A DNA stretch of 64,000 bases from Natronosporangium hydrolyticum (GTDB taxonomy: Bacteria; Actinomycetota; Actinomycetes; Mycobacteriales; Micromonosporaceae): the NCBI RefSeq assembly GCF_016925615.1, contig NZ_CP070499.1:5270001-5334000 (forward strand), given 5' to 3'. This document shows, piece by piece, positions 34,540 to 43,750 of this stretch (positions are counted from its first letter, which is position 1; every line of letters begins with the position of its first letter). The notes under the pieces were generated by a model, which saw nothing but the letters and a program-made list of their open reading frames with translations, was not told the DNA's origin and did no database searches. A program made the position numbers and the translations under genes.

Positions 34540-35223
34540 TTACGGCTCGAACTTGTAGCCGAGCCCGCGCACGGTGACGATGTGCCGGGGATTCGAGGGC
34601 ACCGGCTCGACCTTCGACCGCAGCCGCTTCACATGGACATCGAGCGTCTTGGTGTCGCCCACATAGTCGGCGCCCCAGATCCGGTCGATCAGCTGGCCCC
34701 GGGTGAGCACCCGGCCCGCGTTGCGCAGCAGAAGCTCCAGCAGCTCAAACTCCTTGAGCGGCAGCTGCACCGCGGCGCCGGAGACGGTCACCACATGCCG
34801 GTCTACATCCATCCGGACCGGGCCCACCGCCAGCGACGGGGTGGCCGACTCGGCCGTCTCCGACAGTTGCCGGCGCAGCACCGCCCGCACCCGGGCCACC
34901 AGCTCGCGGGGCGAGTAGGGCTTGGTGACGTAGTCGTCGGCCCCGATCTCCAGGCCGACCACCTTGTCGATCTCGCTGTCCCGGGCGGTGATCATGATGA
35001 TCGGCACCTGCGACTTGGTCCGCAACTGCCGACACACCTCGGTACCGGACATCTCCGGCAACATCAGGTCCAGCAACACGATGTCCGCGCCGGCCCGGTC
35101 GAACTCGGAGATCGCCGCGGTGCCGGTATCCGCCACCGAGACCTCGAAGCCCTCTTTACGGAGCATGTACGACAGAGCGTCGGAGAATGACTCTTCATCC
35201 TCGACAACGAGCACCCGGGCCAC
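34540..35223 (-). CDS. regX3: response regulator RegX3 (OmpR family)
   Basis: The 227-residue protein has a receiver domain with acidic pocket VVEDEE, phosphorylated Asp near 52 (IVLLDLMLPEMSG), Thr in MITARD and Lys in VTKPYSP. A winged helix follows at about 130-227 (RLRSKVEP, IVTVRGLGYKFEP). It starts with GTG six bases after the senX3 stop, so the two are co-transcribed. In mycobacteria RegX3 controls phosphate-starvation genes. A decayed copy of its central part lies downstream. Confidence 0.93.
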   Translation of the reverse strand: MARVLVVEDEESFSDALSYMLRKEGFEVSVADTGTAAISEFDRAGADIVLLDLMLPEMSGTEVCRQLRTKSQVPIIMITARDSEIDKVVGLEIGADDYVTKPYSPRELVARVRAVLRRQLSETAESATPSLAVGPVRMDVDRHVVTVSGAAVQLPLKEFELLELLLRNAGRVLTRGQLIDRIWGADYVGDTKTLDVHVKRLRSKVEPVPSNPRHIVTVRGLGYKFEP

Positions 35224-35229
35224 GGTCCC

Positions 35230-36540
35230 TCACTTCATCTCCGAAACAGACAATCCTCGAACAACATCGATCTCAGCCGGGGCGGGTTGCGCCATGACTG
35301 CCTCCGGGGGACGCGCGGGCAGCCGCAAGGTGAACGTTGACCCCTCGCCCAGCGTGCTGTTGACCTCCACCCGACCGCCGTGGTTGGTGGCGATGTGCTT
35401 GACGATCGCCAACCCGAGCCCGGTGCCGCCGGTGGCGCGGGACCGCGCCCGATCGGACCGGTAGAACCGTTCGAAGATCCGGTCGAGCTCCTTGGCCGCG
35501 ATCCCGATGCCGTGGTCCACCACCGCGAAGACCACCTGCCCACCATCGTCCTGGCAACTCACCTCGACCGTCACCGAACTGCCCTCCGGGGAGTAGGCGA
35601 CGGCGTTCTCCACCAGGTTCGACAGCGCGGTGGCGAGCTGCCCGGCGCTGCCGTAGACGGTGAGCCCTCGCTCGCCGGTCACGGTGACCTCGATCCGCTT
35701 CGCCGCCGCGCCGGTCCGGGCCCGGTCGAGCGCCTCGGCGGTGAGCCACTCCACCGACACCGGGTCCCGGTCCGGCAGCGGCTCCGCGCCCTGCACCCGG
35801 GAGAGCTCCAGCAACTCGCTCACCAGCCGGCCCAGCCGGGTGGACTCCTGCTGGATCCGCTCGGCGAACCGGCGGACGGCGGCGACATCCTCGGCCGGAT
35901 CGGTGGCGAAGCTGCCCCGCCCCTCGTCGCCCGGCTGGGTCGCGTCCAGCAACGCTTCGGAGAGCAGCTGCAGCGCGCCGATCGGGGTCTTCAGTTCATG
36001 GCCCACGTTGGCGACGAAGTCGCGGCGCACCCGAGCCACCCGGTGCGACTCGGTGGCGTCGGCCGCCTCCACCGCCACATGGTCGGCGCCCAGGCCGACC
36101 GCCCGCAGCACCACTCCCAGCGGGTCGGCGGCGCCGTCCGCGCCGGTACGCGGTAGGTCCAGCTCGACCTCGCGGCGAACCCCGCTGCGGCGCACCTGGG
36201 CGGCGAGCGTCCGCACCACCGGGTGGGCGGCGATGGTGCCCGGGCCGGCGCCGGCCCGCAACAACCCCATCGCCCGGGCCGACGGGTTCACCAGCACCGG
36301 CTGATCACCCGCGTCCAGCACGACCACCCCGACCCGCAGCGAATCCACGCTCTTTCGGGCAAGCCCGCCCCGCGGGTCGTCCCGGTGCGGGTCGGTCACC
36401 TCGGACACCTGGCTCGCGATGGTCATCCTCCCGTCACCACCGGGGCCCAGGCGGGCCCCCCACCGCCGGATCGCGAGCAGGGTCACGCCAGCACCGGCGA
36501 GGAGTCCGCCGGCCAGGCTGAGAACGAGCGCCCAGTTCAT
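35230..36540 (-). CDS. senX3: sensor histidine kinase SenX3
   Basis: The 436-residue protein has one N-terminal membrane segment (LVLSLAGGLLAGAGVTLLAI), a PAS-like domain (RVGVVVLDAGDQPVLVNPSA), a HisKA with phosphorylated His in FVANVGHELKTPIGAL, and an HATPase with N box NLVENAVAYSPEG and G boxes DHGIGI and GGTGLGLAIVKH. It is the partner of RegX3. The gene diverges from phoU across 122 bp, the same link to phosphate sensing as known in actinobacteria, where PhoU-like proteins keep this kinase off when phosphate is plentiful. Confidence 0.94.
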   Translation of the reverse strand: MNWALVLSLAGGLLAGAGVTLLAIRRWGARLGPGGDGRMTIASQVSEVTDPHRDDPRGGLARKSVDSLRVGVVVLDAGDQPVLVNPSARAMGLLRAGAGPGTIAAHPVVRTLAAQVRRSGVRREVELDLPRTGADGAADPLGVVLRAVGLGADHVAVEAADATESHRVARVRRDFVANVGHELKTPIGALQLLSEALLDATQPGDEGRGSFATDPAEDVAAVRRFAERIQQESTRLGRLVSELLELSRVQGAEPLPDRDPVSVEWLTAEALDRARTGAAAKRIEVTVTGERGLTVYGSAGQLATALSNLVENAVAYSPEGSSVTVEVSCQDDGGQVVFAVVDHGIGIAAKELDRIFERFYRSDRARSRATGGTGLGLAIVKHIATNHGGRVEVNSTLGEGSTFTLRLPARPPEAVMAQPAPAEIDVVRGLSVSEMK

Positions 36541-36613
36541 CTCGTCGATCGTATGTCCCAGCGTAGCGACGGGCCTTCACAAGAACGGACGAATCCGGCC
36601 ACCCACCCAGACT

Positions 36614-36646
36614 GTTAACCACCGATCCGGCTGAAATTCACATCCC
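36614..36646 (+). promoter_or_regulatory. possible PHO-box-like repeats upstream of phoU
   Basis: GTTAACCACCG and ATTCACATCCC begin 22 bp apart, that is in phase with an 11-bp direct-repeat register. Both resemble the GTTCACC units bound by actinomycete PhoP/RegX3 proteins, though neither is a perfect match. The site is 17-49 bp before the phoU start, in the senX3-phoU divergent region. Confidence 0.35.
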
Positions 36647-36662
36647 GTGGCACCATGTCACG

Positions 36663-37310
36663 ATGCGTGAAAAGTTTCAGGGCGATCTGGCCACGATCGC
36701 CGGACTGCTGGTTGAGATGGCCGATGCGGTCCGGACCGCGATCCGGCAGGCCACCGGGGCCCTCCTCCACTCCGACGCCGAGCAGGCACAACAGGTCATT
36801 CTCGCCGATCAGGAGATCGACGCGCATTACCACAACGTCGAGGAGAAGGTGTACGAGGTGGTGGCGTTGCAAGCGCCGGTCGCCTCCGACCTACGGCTGG
36901 TGCTGACCTCGCTGCACATCGCCGGTGATCTGGAGCGGATGGGCGACCTCGCGGGCCACGTCGCGAAGACCGGACTGCGCCGCCACCCCGCCCCGGCCGT
37001 GCCGGAGGAGCTGACCGGGGTGGTCCGGGAGATGGCGACGGTGGCCGACCAGATGGCCGGCAAGATCAGCCGCGTACTCTCCACCCCGAATGTGACCCGC
37101 GCCACCGAGTTGGAGCGGGACGACGACGCCATGGACGACCTGCACCGGCGGCTCCTCGCCACCATCCTCGACGCGAGCTGGAGCCACGGGGTCGAAGCGG
37201 CGGTGGACATGGCGCTGCTGGCCCGCTTCTACGAGCGGTACGCCGACCACGCGGTCAACGCCGGCCAACACGTCATCTATCTGATCACCGGCAAAGCGCA
37301 GAACGAGTGA
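36663..37310 (+). CDS. phoU: phosphate signalling protein PhoU
   Basis: The 215-residue all-helical protein has two three-helix repeats with the family metal motifs: ILADQEIDAHYHNVEE (E/DxxxD) and DLERMGDLAGHVAK, then ELERDDDAMDDLHRRLL and LARFYERYADHAVNAGQH. PhoU links phosphate transport to the SenX3-RegX3 system. The ATG has no clear ribosome site. It is divergent from senX3 and ends at a strong terminator. Confidence 0.94.
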   Translation: MREKFQGDLATIAGLLVEMADAVRTAIRQATGALLHSDAEQAQQVILADQEIDAHYHNVEEKVYEVVALQAPVASDLRLVLTSLHIAGDLERMGDLAGHVAKTGLRRHPAPAVPEELTGVVREMATVADQMAGKISRVLSTPNVTRATELERDDDAMDDLHRRLLATILDASWSHGVEAAVDMALLARFYERYADHAVNAGQHVIYLITGKAQNE

Positions 37311-37315
37311 CCGGG

Positions 37316-37367
37316 CCCCGTCGAGCCAGGAGCCGCCCGCCCACGGGCGGTTGCTGGCTCGACGGGG
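37316..37367. terminator. nested hairpin terminator between phoU and gpm
   Basis: A perfect 14-bp stem (37316-37329 with 37354-37367) contains a second 7-bp stem (CCGCCCG with CGGGCGG). It lies between the convergent phoU and gpm genes. Confidence 0.78.
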
Positions 37368-37380
37368 AGCGGCGACTGCC

Positions 37381-38133
37381 TCACCGGCCCTGGTTCGCCA
37401 CCGCCGCGATCGAGGCCGCGGCCGCCTCCGGGTCGAGATACTCGCCGCCGGGCGTTACCGGCCGCATCGTGGCCAGGTCGAGGTCGTAGCGCAGCGGGAT
37501 CCCGGTGGGGATGTTCAGCCCGACGATCTCCTCCTCGGAGATCTGATCCAGGTGCTTCACCAGCGCCCGCAGCGAGTTGCCATGGGCGGAGACCAGCACC
37601 GTCCGGCCCGCCTGTAGATCCGGCACGATCGCGTCGTACCAGTACGGCAGGGCCCGGCCGACCACATCTTTCAGGCACTCGGTCCGGGGCACCAACTCCG
37701 GCGGCAGCGCGGCATACCGCGCCTCGCCCACCTGCGACCACTTGTCGTCGTCGGCGATCGGCGGCGGCGGCGTGTCGTAGGAGCGACGCCAGATCATGAA
37801 CTGCTCGTCGCCGAACTCCTCGCGGATCTGTTTCTTGTTCTTGCCCTGCAGCGAACCGTAGTGGCGCTCGTTGATCCGCCACGACCGGTGCACCGGGATC
37901 CACAACCGGTCACACGCGTCCAGCGCCAGCTGGGCGGTCCGGATCGCCCGCCGCTGCAGCGACGTGTGTAGCACGTCCGGCAGCAGGCCGGATTCGCTCA
38001 GCAGGTGCCCGCCGCGCCGGGCCTCCGCCTCGCCTCGTTCGCTCAGGTCCACATCGACCCAGCCGGTGAATAGATTCTCCGCGTTCCACACGCTCTCGCC
38101 GTGCCGCAGCAGCACCAGGGTTCCGACGCTCAT
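37381..38133 (-). CDS. gpmA: 2,3-bisphosphoglycerate-dependent phosphoglycerate mutase
   Basis: The 250-residue protein has the phosphohistidine signature [11 protein letters not shown] with His near 11, followed by [35 protein letters not shown] and [14 protein letters not shown] with the second His. It interconverts 3- and 2-phosphoglycerate in glycolysis. The ATG of MSVGTLV is chosen, with AGGA eight bases upstream. As in M. tuberculosis (gpm1 next to senX3-regX3), it lies beside the phosphate sensor genes. Confidence 0.95.
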   Translation of the reverse strand: MSVGTLVLLRHGESVWNAENLFTGWVDVDLSERGEAEARRGGHLLSESGLLPDVLHTSLQRRAIRTAQLALDACDRLWIPVHRSWRINERHYGSLQGKNKKQIREEFGDEQFMIWRRSYDTPPPPIADDDKWSQVGEARYAALPPELVPRTECLKDVVGRALPYWYDAIVPDLQAGRTVLVSAHGNSLRALVKHLDQISEEEIVGLNIPTGIPLRYDLDLATMRPVTPGGEYLDPEAAAASIAAVANQGR

Positions 38134-38157
38134 GCCTGCCATCCTGCCCGGCGGCGC

Positions 38158-39324
38158 TCACTGTGCCGGCAGCGGGTCGGCCTGCACGGCCACCCCGGTC
38201 GCGAGCAGCTCTGTCACCCCCTCGACCCCCCACTCCGCCAGCGCCTGCCGGGTGTGCTCCCCAGGCACCGGCGGCGGAGCGGCCGGGAAGGCTGTGCCCG
38301 ACTCGGCGAACCGGGGCGCCGGCGCGGGCTGGCTCACCCCGTACGCCGTCCGGTAGACGCCCCGGTCGGCCAGCTGCGGATGGGCCGCCGCCTCGGTCCA
38401 GTCCAGCACCGGCGCCACGCAGGCGTCGGTACCGGCGAAGACCGCCGCCCACTCGTCCCGGGTACGGGTGGCGAAGCGCTGCTCGAGCAGCGCCCGCAGC
38501 CGGGGCCAGTCCGCGACCGCTGCCTGCCCGGGGGTGGTCGCCGGATCCAACCCGAGCCCAGCGAGCAGCTGCGCGAAGAACGGCGGCTCCAGCGCGGCGA
38601 CCGCCACATACCGGTGGTCGGCGGTCGGGTAGACCGCGTAGAACGGGGCGCCGCCGTCGAGCAGGTTCCCGCCCGGTGACTCCCGCCACTGGCCACTGTG
38701 GCGCAGCCCGAGCAGCTGAGTGGCGAGCAGGGCCGAGCCGTCCACGATGGCCGCGTCGATCACCTCGCCCACGCCGGTCCGCTCGGCCCGCCACAGCGCC
38801 GCCAACGCGCCCGCCACCAGCAGCATGCCGCCGCCCCCGTAGTCGCCCAACAGGTTCGCCGGTGGGGTGGGCGGGCCACCCGGCGGGCCCACCGCGTGCA
38901 GCACCCCGCTCAGCGCCAGATAGGTCAGGTCGTGTCCGGCGGTGTGGGCCAGCGGGCCGTGCTGACCCCAGCCGGTCATCCGGGCGTAGACCAGCCGTGG
39001 CTGCTCCGCCCGGCACTGCTCCGGCCCGACCCCGAGCCGCTCGGCGACGCCCGGCCGGAAACCCTCCAACAGCAGGTCCGCCCGGCGCGCCAACGCCCGG
39101 ACAGCGGCGGCGCCGGCCGGCTGCTTCAGGTCGAGCGCGACCGAACGCTTACCGCGGTTGAGTAGGTCGAGCCGCGGCGGAATGGGGTAGCCGGCGCCGC
39201 CCGGACGGTCGACCCGCAGCACCTCCGCCCCGTGGTCGGCGAGCACCATGCCCGCGAACGGCGCCGGCCCCACACCGGCCAGCTCCACCACCCGCAGCCC
39301 GGCCAGCGGGCCCCCGCTCGTCAA
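38158..39324 (-). CDS. CaiB/BaiF-type CoA-transferase (alpha-methylacyl-CoA racemase-like)
   Basis: The 388-residue protein has the family start (GPLAGLRVVELAGVGPAPFAGM, quoted in part) and KRSVALDLKQPAG. ARMTGWGQHGPLAHTAGHDLTYLALSG follows, with the conserved GHDL Asp/His region, and GEVIDAAIVDGSALL. These are typical of the branch annotated as alpha-methylacyl-CoA racemase. It overlaps the upstream epimerase-like gene by 4 bp. The CoA substrate is unknown. Confidence 0.9.
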   Translation of the reverse strand: MTSGGPLAGLRVVELAGVGPAPFAGMVLADHGAEVLRVDRPGGAGYPIPPRLDLLNRGKRSVALDLKQPAGAAAVRALARRADLLLEGFRPGVAERLGVGPEQCRAEQPRLVYARMTGWGQHGPLAHTAGHDLTYLALSGVLHAVGPPGGPPTPPANLLGDYGGGGMLLVAGALAALWRAERTGVGEVIDAAIVDGSALLATQLLGLRHSGQWRESPGGNLLDGGAPFYAVYPTADHRYVAVAALEPPFFAQLLAGLGLDPATTPGQAAVADWPRLRALLEQRFATRTRDEWAAVFAGTDACVAPVLDWTEAAAHPQLADRGVYRTAYGVSQPAPAPRFAESGTAFPAAPPPVPGEHTRQALAEWGVEGVTELLATGVAVQADPLPAQ

Positions 39325-40352
39325 GTCCCGGACCCCGCCGGCTCGGCCGCCGCCGCGTCCCAGGCGCGCAGCAGCTTCATCTCCGCCGCCTCGGTCAAAC
39401 CCGCCGGGCGGGCGTCGGCATCACCGCCAGCGCGCACCCATTCCAGAGTGGCCGACGCGGTCTCCGCGAACGGCCGGATCCGCAGCCCGGCCGCGAGCGC
39501 GGCGGAGGTGTCCCGGGAGACCATGCCGCCGTGGTCGGCGCGGGGCAGCCACAGCGGCAGCGACCGCTCACCGCTCCAGAAGCGCACGTCGTGGTCGCGA
39601 AGGAAGACCTCCGGCACCCACACCAGCGAAGGTTCCGCCGCCACCCCGAGGGCGACCTCGGCGAGCAGCTCCGCGAAGGGCACCGGCTCGCTGACCGTAT
39701 CGAAGGTGCCGGACAGCCGTTGCTCCGCCGCGAGGACCAGCCACGCTGCCAGGTCCCGGACATCGACGACCTGCACCAGGTCGGTGGGTTCGTTGGGGGC
39801 CAGCACTCGTCCGCCGCGCGCCAGCCGGGTCACCCAGTAGGTGAAGCGGCCGGTCGGATCCGCCGGCCCGACAATCAACCCGGCTCGGGCGATCAACGAG
39901 CGGGCAGCGCCCACCCCGTCCCGCACCGCTGCCTCACAGGCCACCTTGGCCCGGCCGTACGTCTCTGGGTCGGTCCTCGGGTCGTCACCAGCCGGGTCGG
40001 CCGGCGGCTGCAGCGGGGTGGTTTCCGCGCGTTGGTGGGGCTGGCTGTGGTCGGCGTAGACGGAGATGCTGGAGACGTAGACCCAGTGGTCGATCCGGTC
40101 GCCGAGGGCGGCGACGGCGCCGCGGGCATGGCGGGGGTCGCTGGTTACGTCGATCACCGCATCGAAGCGCTCACCATCCACAAGCGAGTACGCCGCGGAG
40201 TGGCCACGGTCACAGCTCAGAAACCGGACCCCGGCGACCGGCGTGCCGCTGACTCCCCGCGCCAGGCAGGTGACGTCATGCCCGGCGGCCACGGCGTGGC
40301 GGGCCACCGCTCGACCCAGAAAGACGGTGCCGCCCAATATCAGGAGTCGCAT
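39321..40352 (-). CDS. NAD-dependent epimerase/dehydratase-like protein
   Basis: The 343-residue protein has an extended-SDR start with LLILGGTVFLGRAVARHAV (GGTxFLG nucleotide loop), VIDVTSDP, VYVSSISVYADHS and a YGRAKVACE with the catalytic Tyr/Lys. This atypical GGTxFLG loop is seen in reductases of the RNA-binding/CSP41-like type. Stop overlaps the CaiB start by 4 bp. A 440-bp gap lies upstream. Confidence 0.87.
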   Translation of the reverse strand: MRLLILGGTVFLGRAVARHAVAAGHDVTCLARGVSGTPVAGVRFLSCDRGHSAAYSLVDGERFDAVIDVTSDPRHARGAVAALGDRIDHWVYVSSISVYADHSQPHQRAETTPLQPPADPAGDDPRTDPETYGRAKVACEAAVRDGVGAARSLIARAGLIVGPADPTGRFTYWVTRLARGGRVLAPNEPTDLVQVVDVRDLAAWLVLAAEQRLSGTFDTVSEPVPFAELLAEVALGVAAEPSLVWVPEVFLRDHDVRFWSGERSLPLWLPRADHGGMVSRDTSAALAAGLRIRPFAETASATLEWVRAGGDADARPAGLTEAAEMKLLRAWDAAAAEPAGSGT

Positions 40353-40792
40353 GCGCCTGATCCTGCCAGGACAGCGGTGCGCACCGAAGCCGATTCGCTA
40401 GCAGCGAACCTGGACAGAAGCTGAGAAGGCCAGGTGCTGAGAACCCGAATGTTTCAGCGACGCGGGGTCTCCGGCTGATCGAAGATCCCCGAGACCCGGG
40501 GTGATCCGGCGGCGGCGGGCGACGCCCACCCCCGTAAGCGTCGCCCGCCCGCACGCCGGATTGAAGGGTGGCACCGTCCCCCACGGCGGAGTCCACCCGT
40601 CCCCCGAACGCTCGCTCGTCAAACATGCGCCGGAGAATCTCCGGCCGGCCGTCAGACCCAACCCCATAGATCTGACCTGGCCCCATGAGCAGCGTGTTGA
40701 CACCAGCGTACGCCCCCGGTTTCCGGAGCGACAACGGTTGGCGGTGCGGCACTGGTCACAATGTCCAGCCGTCGGCCGCCCGTAACGCGGTG
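40353..40792. other. 440-bp intergenic region with one strong structured element
   Basis: No convincing gene is visible. Candidate frames here have mixed third-position composition and overlap neighbours. The main feature is a compound stem-loop at 40504-40561; near the YbjN stop is CGTAAC-GCGGT-GTTACG. It could hold the leader of the epimerase operon. Confidence 0.5.
40504..40561. other. compound stem-loop of unknown role
   Basis: An outer 7-bp stem (ATCCGGC with GCCGGAT) encloses a perfect 11-bp stem (GCGGGCGACGC, 40515-40525, with GCGTCGCCCGC, 40538-40548). The element lies about 150 bp upstream of the epimerase start on its strand. A leader RNA structure, a small RNA or a terminator are all possible. 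Confidence 0.5.
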
Positions 40793-41302
40793 TTACGACT
40801 GTTCGGGCGAGCCCTCGGCCAGATGCCGGAAGGCCGCCAGGTTGGCGGTCGACTCACCCCGGGAGATCCGCCAGGCCCACTCCCGTCGGATCGCCGACGC
40901 GAAGCCAATCTCCAACATGGTGTCGAACGATTCATCGGCGTAGGTCAGCACCGAGCCCAGCAGCCGATCGAGCTCGTCTTCGGTCACCGCGGCCAGCCCG
41001 ACCCGACCGGTCAGATAGACATCCCCAGCACCGTCGATCGCGAACGCCACGCCGTACATCCGGGCGTTGCGCCGAAGCAACCACGCCCACAGCTGCTCGT
41101 GCCGCTCGTCGGGCGCGCGCATCACGAACGCCTCCACCCGCAGCGCATGCTCGCCGAGCACCAGGTTGCAGACGGTTCGGAGTTTGCGGGTGCCGGGCAG
41201 GGTCACCGCGAAGGCGTACGCCCCGGTGCGTTCGTAGGCGAGTTCCCGCTCCGCGCAGACCCGCTCGATCAGGGACCCTAATTCGTCACGATTCGCCGCC
41301 AC
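40793..41302 (-). CDS. YbjN-domain protein (Rv0487-like)
   Basis: The 169-residue protein has a single YbjN domain (AYAFAVTLPGTRKLRTVCNLV, in part; RVEAFVMRAPDERHEQLWAWLL; YLTGRVGLAAVTEDELDRLLG). The GTG at 41302 is just after the mshA stop, in the same transcript. The fold is shared with type III secretion chaperones, but the role in actinobacteria is unknown. It always follows mshA in mycobacteria. Confidence 0.87.
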   Translation of the reverse strand: MAANRDELGSLIERVCAERELAYERTGAYAFAVTLPGTRKLRTVCNLVLGEHALRVEAFVMRAPDERHEQLWAWLLRRNARMYGVAFAIDGAGDVYLTGRVGLAAVTEDELDRLLGSVLTYADESFDTMLEIGFASAIRREWAWRISRGESTANLAAFRHLAEGSPEQS

Positions 41303-41306
41303 CCGG

Positions 41307-42596
41307 TCAGCATGACACCAGCTGCGCCGCCAACCGGCGCCGGTGCGCCGCCACCGCGTCCTGATACACCGACAGCAGCCGCCACGCGGTCCGGTCCCAG
41401 GAGAACTGCCGGGCATGGGTGACCGCGCCGCGCGCCAGCTCCGCCCGCCGCTGCGGCGCCGCCAGCAGACCAGCCAGCGCCCGGGCCCACTCGGTGGGGT
41501 CGTGAGAGTCGATCAACAGCCCGGAGACCTGGTCCTGCACCGCGGTGACCAGCCCACCGACCGCCGCCGCCACCACCGGCGTACCGCAGGCCTGCGCCTC
41601 CAGCGCCACCAGCCCGAACGATTCGCTGTACGAGGGGACCGCGACCAGGTCCGAAGCCCGGTACACCTCGGCCAGCGCCGCGCCGCGCTGCGGCGGGAGG
41701 AACCGCACCTGGGCGGTGATCCCCAGCGTCGACGCCAGCTCGATCAAGGCGCTGGGTCGATCCAGGCCGCTGCCGCTCGGCCCGCCCACCACCGCCACCG
41801 TCAACCGGTCCGCCAACTCCGGCGACCGGGCCCGCAGCTCGGCGACCGCCCGCAGCAGCACATCGGGGGCCTTCAACGGCTGCACCCGGCCCACGAAGGT
41901 GATCAGCGGCCCGTCGTCCGGCAGACCGAGCAACGCCCGAGCGTGGGCCCGGGCGCGGTGTTCGTTGCCGGGCGGCGCCGGTCGGAACCGGCCCAGGTCG
42001 ACCCCGGGCTCCACCACCGACACCTGCTCCGGCTCGGCGTCATACCAGGTGGTCAGCTCGTGCGCCTCGGCCTCGGTGTTCGCGACCAGCCGGTCGGTCT
42101 CCGCGACCACCTGCTCTTCGCCGATCACCCGGGTCCACGGCTCCGGCCGGTCGCCCTCGGCGAGCGAGGCGTTCTTGACCTTGGCCAGGGTGTGGGCGCT
42201 GTGGACAAGGGGCACGCCCCAGCGCTCTTTGGCGAGCCAACCGACCTGACCGGAGAGCCAATAATGCGAATGAATGAGGTCATACCACCCCGGGGCGTGG
42301 CGCGCCTCGGCCCGCAGCACCCCTTGCGTAAACGCGCAGAGCTGGGCCGGCAGGTCTTCCTTCGCCAGCCCTTCGAACGGACCGGCCAACACCTGGTGTA
42401 CCGACACTCCAGGAACCAGCTCCACCGTCCGGGGCACGTCGCTGGCGGTCGCCCGGGTGAAGATCTCCACCGCCACTCCGGCGGCCGCCAACCGCTTGGC
42501 GGTCTCGACGATGTACACGTTCATGCCGCCGGCGTCGCCGGTGCCGGGCTGGTGGAGCGGGGAAGTATGGACGGAGATCGTGGCCAACCGGCGCAC
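41307..42596 (-). CDS. mshA: D-inositol-3-phosphate glycosyltransferase (mycothiol biosynthesis)
   Basis: The 429-residue GT4/GT-B enzyme has the MshA signatures: [80 protein letters not shown] with the E-x7-E-type donor site. It transfers GlcNAc from UDP-GlcNAc to inositol 3-phosphate, the first step of mycothiol synthesis. Its position before the YbjN gene and beside an SDR gene follows the M. tuberculosis order. Confidence 0.95.
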   Translation of the reverse strand: MRRLATISVHTSPLHQPGTGDAGGMNVYIVETAKRLAAAGVAVEIFTRATASDVPRTVELVPGVSVHQVLAGPFEGLAKEDLPAQLCAFTQGVLRAEARHAPGWYDLIHSHYWLSGQVGWLAKERWGVPLVHSAHTLAKVKNASLAEGDRPEPWTRVIGEEQVVAETDRLVANTEAEAHELTTWYDAEPEQVSVVEPGVDLGRFRPAPPGNEHRARAHARALLGLPDDGPLITFVGRVQPLKAPDVLLRAVAELRARSPELADRLTVAVVGGPSGSGLDRPSALIELASTLGITAQVRFLPPQRGAALAEVYRASDLVAVPSYSESFGLVALEAQACGTPVVAAAVGGLVTAVQDQVSGLLIDSHDPTEWARALAGLLAAPQRRAELARGAVTHARQFSWDRTAWRLLSVYQDAVAAHRRRLAAQLVSC

Positions 42597-42703
42597 ATCG
42601 CCCTCCTCAAGATCGACAAGGCGCCCTGGGGGTGGAGCGCCTCTGAATGCAACCGTGCCGCCCGGCGTGGATCTTCCCGCGAACGGTAGGGCACCATCAG
42701 GTT

Positions 42704-43498
42704 ATGGGTAATGTCACGTCCGGAGCCGCCGCACCCGACGCCGCCGCCCCGGTGGCGGTGATCACCGGCGCCTCCAGCGGCATCGGCGCCGCCACCGCCC
42801 GGCGCCTCGCGGCCGAGGGCTACCAGGTGATCGCCGCCGCCCGGCGGATCGACCGACTCGACGAACTTGTGACGCAGATCACGGATACCGGCGGGCAGGC
42901 TCGCGCGGTCGCCTGTGACATCACCTCCGACGAATCCGTGGCGGCCCTCCGAGACCAACTCCCCGAGCCGGTGACCCTGCTGGTCAACAACGCCGGCGGC
43001 GCGCTCGGACTGGCCCCGGTCGAGACCGCCGACCTCACCGACTGGCGCTGGATGTACGAGGTGAACATGCTCGGTACGGCCCGGATCACCCAGGCGCTGC
43101 TGCCGGCGCTGGAACGCTCCGGGCGCGGCACCGTGGTGGTGGTCGGATCCACCGCCGGCCTGGCGGTCTACGAGGGCGGCGCCGGCTACACCGGCGCCAA
43201 GCACGCCGAGCGCGCCCTGGCGGAGACGCTGCGGCTGGAGCTGTGCGGCCGACCGGTCCGGGTAATCGAGATCGATCCAGGTCTGGTCAAGACCGACGAG
43301 TTCGCCCTGGTCCGATTCCGCGGCGACACCGAACGGGCGGCGGCGGTCTACGCCGGAGTGCCGGACCCGCTGGTCGCCGAGGACATCGCCGACTGTGTCG
43401 CCTGGTGCGCGACCCGGCCACACCACGTCAACGTTGACCGGCTAGTGGTCCGCCCGCTCGCCCAGGCCGCCAACCACAAGGTGCATCGACGCGAGTAA
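42704..43498 (+). CDS. short-chain dehydrogenase/reductase
   Basis: The 264-residue protein has a Rossmann loop ITGASSGIGAATARRLA, NNAGGALG, the Ser of VVVGSTAGLAVYEG and the catalytic YTGAKHAE. The ATG of MGNVTSG is chosen; upstream codons are not conserved in style. It corresponds in place to Rv0484c next to mshA. The substrate is unknown. Confidence 0.9.
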   Translation: MGNVTSGAAAPDAAAPVAVITGASSGIGAATARRLAAEGYQVIAAARRIDRLDELVTQITDTGGQARAVACDITSDESVAALRDQLPEPVTLLVNNAGGALGLAPVETADLTDWRWMYEVNMLGTARITQALLPALERSGRGTVVVVGSTAGLAVYEGGAGYTGAKHAERALAETLRLELCGRPVRVIEIDPGLVKTDEFALVRFRGDTERAAAVYAGVPDPLVAEDIADCVAWCATRPHHVNVDRLVVRPLAQAANHKVHRRE

Positions 43499-43515
43499 CC
43501 CGGCCCCGGAGGTGG

Positions 43516-43698
43516 TCACTCCCGCACCACGATCACCCGGGTGAGAATGCCCAACCCCACCAGCATCAGGCCGGCTCCGGCCAGCGCCAGCAGACGAAGC
43601 TCCGCCGGCCCGCTCGGCAGCGCCGGCACCGCCAACCCGACGCCGGCCAGCAGGGCCAGCGTCGTGATGCCGCGCCACCGCCATCCCGTATCGCGCAC
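43516..43698 (-). CDS. small two-helix membrane protein
   Basis: A 60-residue protein starts with GTG (VRDTGWRWRGITTL) and consists of two hydrophobic segments (LALLAGVGLAVPALP and LLALAGAGLMLVGLGILTRVI). It follows murB by 53 bp in the same direction. No family is recognised. The start is not certain; the frame continues upstream but becomes Ser/Arg/Cys-rich. Confidence 0.55.
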   Translation of the reverse strand: MRDTGWRWRGITTLALLAGVGLAVPALPSGPAELRLLALAGAGLMLVGLGILTRVIVVRE

Positions 43699-43750
43699 AC
43701 CCTGTGCAACGAGACAGCGACCACCCGAGGCGCGGCCCCGGCTGCGCCGG

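Noticed and set aside
40276-40752. 158-codon minus frame in the 440-bp gap
   Set aside because: Third-position G+C is too low for this genome, the product lacks family features and it overlaps the epimerase-like gene.
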